In this document: piece by piece, positions 53,817 through 62,334 of the stretch
Position numbering within the stretch: the stretch's first letter is position 1
Layout of the letters: each line of letters begins with the position of its first letter
DNA from: Bog-532 sp963805255
Lineage (GTDB): Bacteria > Actinomycetota > Actinomycetes > Streptosporangiales > Streptosporangiaceae
Direction of reading: 5' to 3'
Assembly: GCA_963805255.1 (NCBI GenBank)
Contig: CAWDTK010000011.1
Coordinates: forward strand, 124,001-188,000
Length of the DNA: 64,000 nucleotides
Position numbers and translations under genes: made by a program
Notes under the pieces: model-generated
Databases searched by the model: none
What the model saw: only the letters and a program-made list of their open reading frames with translations
Told to the model about the DNA's origin: nothing

Positions 53817-54190
53817 GCGCCGCCGCCGTATCGGGCCGCGCCGCCGCCGTATCGGGCCGCGCCGCCGCGCGTAACGCTGGCGTTACACCCGCTGACCTGT
53901 GGGAATGCGAGACCGCCGTTACACGTAACGGCAGCGCGCCCCGCCTGACCTGGCCTGTAACGGCAGCGGCGCCGCGGCCGGTCAATCCGGCGCGGGCCGG
54001 CAGAAAACGGCGCGCGGCGAGAGCCGCGGCAGCCGCTACAGCCGTTACACCGCTACGGAGGAGACATGCCCGTCGCCGCGTCGGCGCGGAATCCCCACAT
54101 GGCCGAGGACTGCGCCGACGAGTTCTGCCCGCGGCTGCCCTGCCGGATGTTCAGGGAAGGATTCCGCCGCGGCTACGACAAGGGATATGA
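53813..54190 (+). CDS. AICE small Ala/Arg/Thr-rich protein, doubtful
   Basis: The GTG overlaps the translocase stop (GTGA). Starts SAAAVSGRAAAVSGRAAARN, with a 21-bp tandem duplication, then AGVTPADLWECETAVTRNGS. Several GTTAC/GTAAC motifs encode VT or T. The frame overlaps the next gene by 125 bp, so its end is probably displaced by an indel. No function recognised. Confidence 0.4.
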   Translation: MSAAAVSGRAAAVSGRAAARNAGVTPADLWECETAVTRNGSAPRLTWPVTAAAPRPVNPARAGRKRRAARAAAAATAVTPLRRRHARRRVGAESPHGRGLRRRVLPAAALPDVQGRIPPRLRQGI

Positions 54191-54272
54191 GAAAGGGTTC
54201 GCTGACGGGTACTGCGCCGGGTACGCGGCGGGATATTCCGCGGGGTCGGCTGACGGGTACGCCGGCGGGTAG
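54066..54272 (+). CDS. AICE small Gly-Tyr repeat protein
   Basis: 68 residues with a good ribosome site (GGAGGAGAC). An N-terminal Cys-containing part (CADEFCPRLPCRMF) is followed by G-Y-x-x-G repeats: RGYDKGYEKGFADGYCAGYA, AGYSAGSADGYAGG. Short GY-repeat proteins of this kind occur in AICE gene clusters. Role unknown. Confidence 0.6.
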   Translation: MPVAASARNPHMAEDCADEFCPRLPCRMFREGFRRGYDKGYEKGFADGYCAGYAAGYSAGSADGYAGG

Positions 54273-54329
54273 TCCGCTGGTGCCGCTGCCGCCAGCGCAC
54301 CGTGCACATGCAGCTAGGGGTGAGCGGCC

Positions 54330-54635
54330 GTGACCGGGTTCCTGGAAATCCTCGCCCTCGTTGCGGTCTACGCGCTGGCGTGCCTGGCCAGGCCGTACCA
54401 CACGTGCTGGCGGTGCCGGGGAAAGCGCATCGCGCGGAATCGCATCACCGGCCGCCCCGCCCGGTGCCGGGCATGCAAGGGCATGGGCGTCAAGGCGCGG
54501 CCCGGCGCCCGGATCGTGCATTCCTTCTACCAGCACGTCCACGGCGAACCAGACCGGGCCAGGCGCATGGAGCGCCTCAGCCGCAGCCAGCTGGAGGCCG
54601 AGCACGACCGGCAGCAGCTCGAGCAGGACAGCTAG
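54330..54635 (+). CDS. AICE small membrane protein with two CxxC zinc motifs
   Basis: 101 residues. N-terminal helix (FLEILALVAVYALACLA), then CWRCRGKR…RCRACKGMG, a zinc-knuckle arrangement like DnaJ-type CxxCxGxG, and a charged C-terminal helix. GTG start at 54330 after GGGGTGAGCGGCC. Part of the same rightward cluster. Confidence 0.6.
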   Translation: MTGFLEILALVAVYALACLARPYHTCWRCRGKRIARNRITGRPARCRACKGMGVKARPGARIVHSFYQHVHGEPDRARRMERLSRSQLEAEHDRQQLEQDS

Positions 54636-54646
54636 GAGGATTCGTC

Positions 54647-55056
54647 ATGCCTCATCCAGACGGCGCCCACACCCACGGCAGCGGCAGCGGCGCCCTGGTC
54701 CCGGTCCTGGCGGTCGTGGCCGCCGCGGTCCTGATCGGCTCCGGCGCCGCCTCGGCACTCGCCAGCGCGCTCGTGACGATCCTCATCATCACCGGCTGCA
54801 CCATCGCCCTCGTCGTCATCGCGGGAATCGCCTGGCTTGTCTCCCGGGGCGCGCCAGGATCGCGCAGGGCCGTCGATCGAGGCCCGGCCCATATCCCAGC
54901 TACCCCCCGATCCGCGCCTTCGGTTGGAGGTTCCCGCAAACCGGCCATCGGCCCGGCCCGGCCCGCGAGATCCACCTCCACCTGCACGGGCTTACGCCCG
55001 ACCAGCTCGCCGCCATCGCCGCCCAGCGCGGCGCCTACCTTGAGGAGGACCGTTGA
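54647..55056 (+). pseudogene. AICE membrane protein, frameshifted
   Basis: Starts MPHPDGAHTHGSGSGALVPV with two helices (VLAVVAAAVLIGSGAASALA, VTILIITGCTIALVVIAGIA). Near 54860 the frame changes to reach AREIHLHLHGLTPDQLAAIA, AQRGAYLEEDR, a conserved-looking C-terminus. ATG follows AGGAGG. A one-base indel is required. Its stop overlaps the TTG of the next gene. Confidence 0.55.
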
Positions 55057-55331
55057 CCATCGTCATCATCGTGATCGCCGCCCTGCTGGTCCTGCACGTG
55101 GCGGGCGGCGCCCGGACGCACCGCCGCCACTACCGGCAGCACGGGCTGCACCCGAACCTGTACTACACCTACGGCCGCGACTGGCACGGGTCGATCCGGC
55201 TGCACGCGGCTATAGCCCAGCGCGTCCTCTACACCTTCATCGGCCTCGGGATCGGCGTCGGCGTGACCCTGCTCGCAGACCGGATCCAGAACCACGCTCC
55301 CAAGACAGCTCCAGCGGCATCCCGAGCCTGA
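55053..55331 (+). CDS. AICE small two-helix membrane protein
   Basis: 92 residues from TTG overlapping the upstream stop (TTGA). Helices TIVIIVIAALLVLHVAG and VLYTFIGLGIGVGVTLLADR flank a Tyr/His-rich loop (HRRHYRQHGLHPNLYYTYGR). Last recognisable gene of the decayed AICE cluster. Function unknown. Confidence 0.55.
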   Translation: MTIVIIVIAALLVLHVAGGARTHRRHYRQHGLHPNLYYTYGRDWHGSIRLHAAIAQRVLYTFIGLGIGVGVTLLADRIQNHAPKTAPAASRA

Positions 55332-55728
55332 CCCCAACGCGCGCTCAGCTTCCTCGACGACATCGAGTAGCTGCAGTAGCGCACCCCCCCCAACGTCATC
55401 CCACGTCGATGACAACGGGGCGTCACGTGATCATCGATCGCGTCGCTCATCATGCATGACCGGGAGTCGGCCGCCTGTCGCTGAGCCGGACGAACGCGCG
55501 TGCAGATCAACCTGGTCGGCGCGGTGCTGACGGCGCTCCGGCAGACCGGTATACCGCTTCCGTCGCCAAGCGTCCCCGGGTCGCCCGCGCCGGGTGATGA
55601 CGGCCGCGCGCCTGTGGGCGATCCTTGTAACGGTGATGCATGTCCGTCTTCAGGGTCCGGGGCTGCTCCTGGTGGCGTACTTGCTGGTTGACCCCGCCGC
55701 CGGTGGGTGCTGAACGGAAGGGGAGAAG
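55332..55728. other. Intergenic region before the sulfatase
   Basis: No gene is supported. A frame from 55500 (QINLVGAVLTALRQTGIPLP) looks briefly protein-like but degenerates into Gly/Pro and may be a fragment. The sulfatase ribosome site GGAAGGGGAGAAG lies at its end. Confidence 0.4.
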
Positions 55729-58137
55729 ATGAGTGAGCCGGACTGTATGAAGCTGCCTATTCGCAGGCCGCCGTTCCAGGGGGTGAGCAACAGGACGCTT
55801 GACGGATCGAAGCCTGACTGGAACCTGATCGGACATCCCGAGCCTCCGGCGGGGGCGCCGAATGTGCTGCTGGTGCTGATCGACGACGCCGGCTTCGGCA
55901 ACCCGGCCACGTTCGGCGGCCCCATCAACACCCCGAACTACACGCGGATGGCCGAGGGGGGGTTGCGTTACAACCGGTTCCATGTCACCGCGTTGTGCTC
56001 GCCGACGCGGGCGGCGCTGCTGACCGGGCGGAATAATCATGCGGTCGGTTTCGGCTCGGTGGGTGAGTTCTCCAGTGGTTTCCCCGGCTACACGGCGATG
56101 GTGCCGCGTGATTGCACGCCGTGGCCGAGGGTCCTGGCGGAGAACGGGTACAGCACCGCAGCATTCGGCAAGTGGCATCTGACCCCCGATGGCCAGCAGG
56201 GGCCGGCCGGGCCGTTCGGGCGGTGGCCGAACGGGTGGGGCTTTGACTACTTCTACGGCTTCCTGGGCGGGGATGCGGGGCAGTGGGACCCGTGCCTGGC
56301 CGAGAACCAGAAGATCATCGGCACCCCGGACGGCTTCTACGAGAAGGAAAACCCGTACTATCTGCCCGATGCCATGGCCGATAAGACCATCGAGTGGCTG
56401 CACGGGATCCGGGGGCAAGACGCCCGCAAGCCGTTTTTCGCCTACTTCTCCACCGGGTGCAGCCACGCCCCGCACCACGTGGCCCGCGAATGGGCGGATA
56501 AGTACCAGGGCCGGTTCAACCAGGGCTGGGACCGTCTTCGCGACGAGGTCTTCGCCCGGCAAAAGGAACTGGGCGTGATCCCCGCCGACGCGGAGCTGAC
56601 GCCGCGGGACGATGCGTTCCCCGCCTGGGATGAGGTCCCGGAAAAGCTCAAGGCGTACTACGCGCGGCAGATGGAGGTCTACGCCGGGTATTCCGAAAAC
56701 GCCGACTACAACGTCGGCCGGGTCATCGACGCGATCGACGAGCTGGGCGAGCTGGACAACACGCTGATCATCTGGATCTGGGGTGATAACGGCGCCAGCA
56801 TGGAGGGCACGATCACCGGCTCGTTCAACGAGATGACGATGCAAAACGGCATCCCGCTGACCGACGAGATGCAGCTCCAGCTGGCCGAGCGGTACGGTGG
56901 CATCGGCGCCTGGGGCGGCCAGATGATGGATCCGCACTACTCCGCCGCGTGGGCGTGGGCCGGTAACACGCCGTTCCAGTGGGGTAAGCAGGTCGGTTCG
57001 CACCTGGGCGGCACCCGCAACCCGATGGTCGTCCACTGGCCGGCCCGCATCACCGGCACCGGCGCGCTGCGCTCGCACTTCACCCACGCCATCGACGTCG
57101 GGCCGACGATCCTGGACGTCGCCCGGATCCTGGCCCCCTCCCATGTCGACGGGATCGCGCAGGAGCCGTTCCACGGGGTGAGTTTCGCCGACTCGCTGAC
57201 CAACGGGACCGCGCCGGAACACCGCACCCAGCAGTACTTCGAGACCATCGGCAACCGTGCCATGTACAAGGACGGCTGGTGGCTGGCCATGAAGACCCCG
57301 CGGATCCCGTGGGTGGTCACGCCGGAGGCGCTGCGGCCGTATGCGCCCGGGGTCTGGGACCCCGACGGCGACCCCGCCGAGCTGTACTACCTGCCCGACG
57401 ACTTCACCCAGGCCAACGACCTCGCCGCCGATCACCCCGAGAAAGTGGCCGAGCTGAGGGAACTGTTCTGGGCCGAGGCGGAAAAGTACAAGGTCCTCCC
57501 GTTGCTCGCTGCCCTGTCCGCGTTCTTCGGGATTCTCCCGCCCAGGCCGGATGAGGTCCCGGTCGAGTACCGGGGCGATGTCCAGAACATCATGTCGGGG
57601 ATGATCCCCCGGGTCTACAACCACTCCTACGCGATCAGCGCCGATCTGGTCGTTCCGGCCGAGGGAGCCGAGGGCGTGATCGTGGCCGAGGCCGACCACC
57701 TGGGCGGCTTCTCACTGTTCGTCCAGGACGGCAAGCTCACCCACACCTACTCGATGATGGGCGTGTTCATCTACCGGCAGCAGGCCGACGAGCCGCTGCC
57801 GGCCGGGGAGGTGACCGTGCGGATGGAATTCGCCGCCGATGCGCCCAAGCCCGCCACCGGCGGCGAGGTCACCCTGTACATCAACGACCGTCCCGTCGGC
57901 AAAGGCCGCATGGACCACACCGTCCCGATCCGCTTCTCCGCCTACGCGGGCATGGACATCGGCCGCGACAACGGCGGGGTCGTCGACCTGAGCTACGAGG
58001 ACAAAAAGCCGTTCCCCTTCACCGGCACCGTCAAAAAGGTCACCTTCGACGTCAAGCCGCATCTGACGGCGCAGGACGAGGACGAGCTGCACGCCGCCGC
58101 CCACCACGGGCACGCCGCGCACGGGCTCTCGCAATAA
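55729..58137 (+). CDS. Arylsulfatase (formylglycine-dependent)
   Basis: 802 residues. N-terminal metal site VLLVLIDDAGFG, sulfatase signature CSPTRAALLTGR (Cys becomes formylglycine), second signature GYSTAAFGKWHL, HAPHHVAREW, and the metal-binding WGDNGASMEGTITGSFNE. The C-terminal β domain ends in a His-rich tail (AHHGHAAHG). Hydrolyses sulfate esters; substrate unknown. There is no signal peptide, so it is probably cytosolic, as in several related actinobacterial enzymes. Needs a formylglycine-generating enzyme, not seen in this window. A small DUF1269-like gene follows after 29 bp. Confidence 0.92.
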   Translation: MSEPDCMKLPIRRPPFQGVSNRTLDGSKPDWNLIGHPEPPAGAPNVLLVLIDDAGFGNPATFGGPINTPNYTRMAEGGLRYNRFHVTALCSPTRAALLTGRNNHAVGFGSVGEFSSGFPGYTAMVPRDCTPWPRVLAENGYSTAAFGKWHLTPDGQQGPAGPFGRWPNGWGFDYFYGFLGGDAGQWDPCLAENQKIIGTPDGFYEKENPYYLPDAMADKTIEWLHGIRGQDARKPFFAYFSTGCSHAPHHVAREWADKYQGRFNQGWDRLRDEVFARQKELGVIPADAELTPRDDAFPAWDEVPEKLKAYYARQMEVYAGYSENADYNVGRVIDAIDELGELDNTLIIWIWGDNGASMEGTITGSFNEMTMQNGIPLTDEMQLQLAERYGGIGAWGGQMMDPHYSAAWAWAGNTPFQWGKQVGSHLGGTRNPMVVHWPARITGTGALRSHFTHAIDVGPTILDVARILAPSHVDGIAQEPFHGVSFADSLTNGTAPEHRTQQYFETIGNRAMYKDGWWLAMKTPRIPWVVTPEALRPYAPGVWDPDGDPAELYYLPDDFTQANDLAADHPEKVAELRELFWAEAEKYKVLPLLAALSAFFGILPPRPDEVPVEYRGDVQNIMSGMIPRVYNHSYAISADLVVPAEGAEGVIVAEADHLGGFSLFVQDGKLTHTYSMMGVFIYRQQADEPLPAGEVTVRMEFAADAPKPATGGEVTLYINDRPVGKGRMDHTVPIRFSAYAGMDIGRDNGGVVDLSYEDKKPFPFTGTVKKVTFDVKPHLTAQDEDELHAAAHHGHAAHGLSQ

Positions 58138-58166
58138 GACAGGCCCACCGCTTGAAGGAGGAACGG

Positions 58167-58682
58167 ATGAAATTCGATGACGAAACGACCGACGTGCTGA
58201 TCGGCGGCTACCTGTCCAAGGACGCCGCCCACGAGGACTACGAGGCGGTGCTGGCCAGCGGCGGCTACCTGCACGGCGCGGTGGTCGTCAGCAAAGACCT
58301 CCAGGGCAACCTGTCGGTGGAGCAGACCGATCACATGGTCCGCGAGGGAGCGGCGGGCCTGGGTGCGGTCGGGTTCGTGGTCGGGTTGTTCGCGCCGCCG
58401 CTGCTGGCCGCGACCGCGGTCGGCGCGGTGATCGGCGCCGGGGCGGGCAAACTGCTGCACCGCAGGACCGCCAGCAAGCTGGAGGAGCAGGCCGGGGCCA
58501 CCATCCCGGTCGGCGGCGCGGGCCTGATCGTCGCCTACCCGCACTCGGCGGCCGGCAAGGTCGAACCCGCAGTGACCCGCGCCGTCAAGAAGGTCGTCGG
58601 CGAGGCCGAAGGCCACCACGTAAAGGCCCTGAAGGGCGCGATCGCCGACGCGCAGCAGAAGATGGCCGAAAGCGGCACCTAA
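58167..58682 (+). CDS. DUF1269-like membrane protein
   Basis: 171 residues, ATG chosen after GGAGGAACGG. Pattern: TDVLIGGYLSKDAAHEDYEA, GGYLHGAVVVSKDLQGNLSV, then a Gly/Ala-rich hydrophobic hairpin (GLGAVGFVVGLFAPPLLAAT, AVGAVIGAGAGKLLHRR) and an amphipathic end. DUF1269 proteins are small membrane-associated proteins of unknown function. Close spacing suggests cotranscription with the sulfatase. Confidence 0.75.
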   Translation: MKFDDETTDVLIGGYLSKDAAHEDYEAVLASGGYLHGAVVVSKDLQGNLSVEQTDHMVREGAAGLGAVGFVVGLFAPPLLAATAVGAVIGAGAGKLLHRRTASKLEEQAGATIPVGGAGLIVAYPHSAAGKVEPAVTRAVKKVVGEAEGHHVKALKGAIADAQQKMAESGT

Positions 58683-59024
58683 CAGTGGACGGAGGGCCGT
58701 GATGTCACCCGCAGGCCGGGCGACCTGAACAGCCGGCCTGCGAACGCGCCGGCAGGCCGCAACATACACGTATTCCCACCGGTCACGGTCGGGGCAGGCG
58801 GTCTGGCTAGCTGGCTCAGCGATCGACTGGTTTGGTAGACCGCCAGGAACCCAGGCCAAACGGTCATGAGCAGGCGCACCGGCGAGCCAACGCGACAGAT
58901 TGGCCGTTCTGGGCGGCGAAGGCGGCACAGATTCCGCCCTCTAGAGCCGCCCAGAACGGCGGGACTGTGTGCGTCTCTTCGGAGAGGTTCCGTTTACGCA
59001 CCGTGAGGTCATGTGACTCCGTAG
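58683..59024. other. Intergenic region with strong inverted repeat
   Basis: No gene supported. Holds the 15-bp perfect inverted repeat at 58903-58960. Confidence 0.5.
58903..58960. repeat. 15-bp perfect inverted repeat with nested stem
   Basis: GCCGTTCTGGGCGGC and GCCGCCCAGAACGGC, 28 bases apart. The spacer can itself pair (GGCGG/CCGCC). No T-run. Could be a terminator, a recombination site or the ends of a tiny element; no flanking duplication was noticed. Confidence 0.85.
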
Positions 59025-59264
59025 CTGCTTCTGGCCGTCCCGGAATCGGTCGACGAGGGAACGCTCGTCAATCTCGACGCCGCCGGGAACGTTGTAGGGA
59101 TCGAGGTCATCCAGCCTCAGCGCGAATGGCCCCTAGACGAAATCCTCGCGGCCTTCGGTATCAGCGACGACCAGGCTCGGGAGCTTCGGGCTTACCTCCT
59201 GCGCCCAGCACAGCTGCACTCGCCGGCGCACCCGGCCCCTACCCTGCGGGTGGCTGTCGGCTAG
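59025..59264 (+). pseudogene. DUF2283 protein, C-terminal fragment
   Basis: A frame without a start (LAVPESVDEGTLVNLDAAGN, VVGIEVIQPQREWPLDEILA, AFGISDDQARELRAYLL, HPAPTLRVAVG) matches DUF2283 small proteins, which normally start about 30 residues earlier (YD..ADALYI.L). A TAG lies in frame just upstream. Decayed. Confidence 0.6.
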
Positions 59265-59399
59265 CCGCTGTCCGTTAACGAGCAATAGCGGGATTCCCGG
59301 AATCGGCCAGCATCTGGCGGATTTGGGCTGTCCGATTCGCTGTGTCCGCCCGTGTGTCTCACCAGCCGGATTGTCGGTCCTCTACGAGACAATCAGGTG

Positions 59400-59969
59400 G
59401 TGGCACGGATCGGATACGCGAGAGTTTCCACGATCGATCAGCATCCCGAGACGCAGCTCGCCGCCCTCGACGCCGCAGGATGCACCGAGACGTTCACCGA
59501 CCACGGCGTCAGCGGCGCGAAGGCTACCAGACCCCAGCTCGGCAAGTGCCTTGCCTACCTGCGGCCTGGCGATGAGCTGGTCGTCTGGAAGCTCGACCGG
59601 CTCGGCCGCTCCGTCTCCCACTTGGTGCATGTGGTCGGGCAGCTCCGCGAACGCGAGGTCGGGTTCATTTCCCTGACGGAGGGATTCGACACGACCACCG
59701 CGGCCGGGCGCCTGCTTTTCCACATCCTTGCCGCGCTGGCGGAGATGGAGCGGGAGCTGATCCGCGAGCGGACCCTCGCCGGGCTGCAAGCCGCCCGCGC
59801 ATCCGGCAAGGCGCTGGGCAGGCAGACCGTGATGACCCCGCAGCGCATCGAGGTCGCCGCCGGGATGCTGAAGGACGGTAGGCCCGTGGCCGAGGTCGCC
59901 AGGACACTCGGCGTCGGCCGCGCCACGCTCTACCGGAACCTGCCGATCGGTCAGCCTGCGGCACACTGA
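59400..59969 (+). CDS. Small serine recombinase (resolvase/invertase family)
   Basis: 189 residues. N-terminal catalytic domain RIGYARVSTIDQHPETQLAA (the Ser of RVST is the nucleophile), KLDRLGRSVSHLVHVVGQLR (catalytic Arg residues), TTTAAGRLLFHILAALAEME and RELIRERTLAGLQAARASGK. The C-terminal helix-turn-helix (RPVAEVARTLGVGRATLYRN) is intact. GTG at 59400 gives the usual start. Members resolve cointegrates or invert DNA; no crossover site or transposase is recognisable nearby. Four bases separate its stop from the next start. Confidence 0.9.
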   Translation: MARIGYARVSTIDQHPETQLAALDAAGCTETFTDHGVSGAKATRPQLGKCLAYLRPGDELVVWKLDRLGRSVSHLVHVVGQLREREVGFISLTEGFDTTTAAGRLLFHILAALAEMERELIRERTLAGLQAARASGKALGRQTVMTPQRIEVAAGMLKDGRPVAEVARTLGVGRATLYRNLPIGQPAAH

Positions 59970-59973
59970 GGTC

Positions 59974-60150
59974 ATGGCAGCCAAGAACGGCAGGTGCGAG
60001 GCCTTCAGGCACGTGAATGGCCGCAAGTATTCCTGCCACAAGCAGCAGGGGCATCCCGGCCCGCATCACTCCGCCGGCGGCCTGTCGTGGGGGCGGACGG
60101 GCCTGGGCAGCGCCAGGACCGCGACGCCGTGCGGCAAGGGATGCCCTTGA
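59974..60150 (+). CDS. Mini Cys/His-rich protein
   Basis: 58 residues: MAAKNGRCEAFRHVNGRKYS, CHKQQGHPGPHHSAGGLSWG, then a short tail with CGKGC. C…H…C…H…HH could bind zinc; small proteins with this pattern are seen in actinophage and mobile elements. The ATG is 4 bp after the recombinase stop and the stop overlaps the next ATG by 10 bp. Not recognised. Confidence 0.55.
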   Translation: MAAKNGRCEAFRHVNGRKYSCHKQQGHPGPHHSAGGLSWGRTGLGSARTATPCGKGCP

Positions 60151-60557
60151 CCGCAGTCGCCCGGCGCGGAAGGCCCGTCCGGTACCCGTGCCCGCACTGC
60201 GGGCACATCCTGACGACCAGCGTCCGCGCCAGCTGGACCAGGTGCGGGGCATGCCGCAGGCCGGTGTGGGTACCAGCCCGGCCGCCCGGTACCGAAGGCG
60301 AACGCACCTGGACCGGCACGGTGCTGCTGCGGTGCCCCGGCTGCGGGCACCCGGTAGCCTCCCGCGCCCGGCCAGGCGGCAAGACCACCTGCGCGCGGTG
60401 CCGGGCAAGCATCCCGGTGCCCGACGACCCGCGGCGCTGGTACTCAGGCCCCTCCCGGCGGACCCCCACGGGGGCCAGGAGATTCTTCGGCCAGGACAGG
60501 GTCAGCAGCCGCGGGGCAGGGCGGGGCCTGGCTCCGCGGAATCCCCCTCGGGGATGA
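60141..60557 (+). CDS. Double zinc-ribbon protein
   Basis: 138 residues. Two CxxC pairs form each ribbon: YPCPHCGHILTTSVRASWTR with CGACRRPVWV, and LLRCPGCGHPVASRARPGGK with CARCRASIPV. The arrangement is like rubredoxin-type or transposon-associated zinc ribbons that bind nucleic acid or protein. The ATG overlaps the previous stop. The C-terminus is basic and disordered. Function unknown. Confidence 0.65.
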   Translation: MPLTAVARRGRPVRYPCPHCGHILTTSVRASWTRCGACRRPVWVPARPPGTEGERTWTGTVLLRCPGCGHPVASRARPGGKTTCARCRASIPVPDDPRRWYSGPSRRTPTGARRFFGQDRVSSRGAGRGLAPRNPPRG

Positions 60558-60593
60558 TCCCGGGCCGGGGCCGGCCAGGGGTTTAATGGGGCC

Positions 60594-61670
60594 ATGGACC
60601 CGCGGTGCCCTGCCAGGAAAGGCGAACTCTGCCCATGCGGATGCGGGCTCACCAGCCGCACCCACGGCACCCGGTCCTGCTACAAAGCGGGCTGCCGCGG
60701 CGACGCGTGCACCGCGGCAAACCGCGAATACTCCCGAGGCCTGGCCCAGCGGGCGGGAAAAGCGGAGGGCCGGCAGCGTAACGAGCTGGAGACGCTCACC
60801 GGCACCATCCTCCACCGCCAGGCCCCAACGCCGGCCAGCCCAGCCCCTTGGTCAGCCCCCGCCGCAACCACCGTCCAGCGCAGGGCACCGGCCCGCAGGA
60901 CCAGCCCCGCCAAGACCGCATCACGGCGCCTGGCCATCACAGAGCTGGCGCCCCCGTCGAACTGCCCCCGCTGCGGCGCGTGCATCGATCTGGGGTGCCC
61001 CGGGGCATGTGCCTGCGGTGCTGGCACGCCGCGGAACGGCGGCGCACCGCCCCTGGCTCCCGGGGCGACCCCGCTGGTCGACGGCTGGGGCGGCCCCGTC
61101 GCGGGCATGATCCTGCCACCTCCCGGCGCACCTGACCCGTGCCAGCAGCCCCAGCCCATCCGGTCCTGCGGCAGCTGCGGGGAAGTAGCCCGGTACGAGC
61201 TCGCCCACGCGGCCGCCAGCGGCTTCTTGTGCCCGCGGTGCGCCCGGACAGCCGTCACCCTGCTGCCCGGCGCCCGCCTGCACGACCTTGCACCCGGCGG
61301 CCAGAAGCAGCTGGCCAGCTGGTCTGGCAGCGTCACGGGTATCATCCTGCCGCCTCCCGGCGCACCCATCCAGCCTCAAGCCAGCCCGGCGCCCACTGCC
61401 CCCGCCCTGGCACAGCCCAGCCTCGGCGAGGTCGTGCACGGCGCGCTGAGGGCCTGGCCGAAGCCTGCGGGGAGGACCCTGGCCGGACCGGGTCCGGCCG
61501 GCGACCACCTCGGCGAGCAAGCCGATGAGGAGGATCGTCCGGCACCCCGGACCATCCAAGCCGAGCCTGTACCTGCATCAGCCGGCCAAGACGCGTACTA
61601 CTACGCCCGGCAGAACAGCGCCTCCGCCGCTGGAGATTTATCCTTCCGCCATGAGCAGCCCGCTGCCTGA
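60594..61670 (+). CDS. Cys-rich multi-zinc protein with repeated ILPPPGAP motif
   Basis: 358 residues. N-terminal CPARKGELCPCGC and HGTRSCYKAGCRGDACTAAN, a motif common in actinophage proteins; the middle has CPRCGACIDLGCPGACACG; then CGSCGEVARYELAHAAASGF with LCPRCARTAV. Between the metal sites GGPVAGMILPPPGAP and SGSVTGIILPPPGAP repeat, and TLTGTILHRQAP is a weaker third copy. The rest is disordered. Its 3' end overlaps the next gene by 20 bp. No enzyme motif. Confidence 0.6.
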   Translation: MDPRCPARKGELCPCGCGLTSRTHGTRSCYKAGCRGDACTAANREYSRGLAQRAGKAEGRQRNELETLTGTILHRQAPTPASPAPWSAPAATTVQRRAPARRTSPAKTASRRLAITELAPPSNCPRCGACIDLGCPGACACGAGTPRNGGAPPLAPGATPLVDGWGGPVAGMILPPPGAPDPCQQPQPIRSCGSCGEVARYELAHAAASGFLCPRCARTAVTLLPGARLHDLAPGGQKQLASWSGSVTGIILPPPGAPIQPQASPAPTAPALAQPSLGEVVHGALRAWPKPAGRTLAGPGPAGDHLGEQADEEDRPAPRTIQAEPVPASAGQDAYYYARQNSASAAGDLSFRHEQPAA

Positions 61671-62334
61671 CCGGCGCCCCGAATGGCTGAAGCGGAAACA
61701 CGCGCGCGGCCGGGACGATCCCTACCCGGACACGATGCAGGAAGCCCTCGCCGCCCTCGGCGGCCACGACGGCTCCCACGCCCCGGTCCATGAGGTCGTT
61801 ATCCGCGCCTACCGCGACGACGACGGCGCCGAGCAGCCGATCACCAGCCTCGATGAGGCCAAGGCCGTGCAGCAGGCCCTCTACCGGTCCCACCGCTACC
61901 AGGGCCTGCGGGACCATCTCAGCCTCTCCGCCAAGCCCCGGCAAGCGAGCGACGGCACTTGGGAAGTCCCCTGCACCTTCTACACCAAAGACGCCGGGTA
62001 CAAGGCGATGGCCGACCGGCCCCGCGACCAATGGTCATACGACCCCGGCCGCCGGGAAACACCGCCACGCCAGCGGCGGACAGCACCCGGGCCCGCACCC
62101 GGCGCCGCACCCGAGCCGACCCAGGCAGCGGGTCCGCGCACCGTGAAGTGCCCGGGATGCTCCGCGGAACATCCGCGCGTCCCAGGGATGACGTACAAGT
62201 GCCGCCAGTGCCAGACGCGGTTTACGGCCGGATTCTTCGGCGCACAGCCGGTCGAGCTTCCAGCTGAAACACCCCCCAAGCCCGAACCCGGGCCAGACCC
62301 CATCGGCACGCTCAAGCGATGGCTCCTAGGTTAG
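61651..62334 (+). CDS. Zinc-ribbon-tailed protein of unknown function
   Basis: 227 residues from ATG at 61651. An N-terminal αβ region (EWLKRKHARGRDDPYPDTMQ, VIRAYRDDDGAEQPITSLDE, WEVPCTFYTKDAGYKAMADR), a Pro-rich linker, and a C-terminal ribbon VKCPGCSAEHPRVPGMTYKC with RQCQTRFTAGFF. The Cys spacing is as in MJ0042-type ribbons. Last gene of the serine recombinase operon. Not recognised. Confidence 0.6.
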   Translation: MSSPLPDRRPEWLKRKHARGRDDPYPDTMQEALAALGGHDGSHAPVHEVVIRAYRDDDGAEQPITSLDEAKAVQQALYRSHRYQGLRDHLSLSAKPRQASDGTWEVPCTFYTKDAGYKAMADRPRDQWSYDPGRRETPPRQRRTAPGPAPGAAPEPTQAAGPRTVKCPGCSAEHPRVPGMTYKCRQCQTRFTAGFFGAQPVELPAETPPKPEPGPDPIGTLKRWLLG

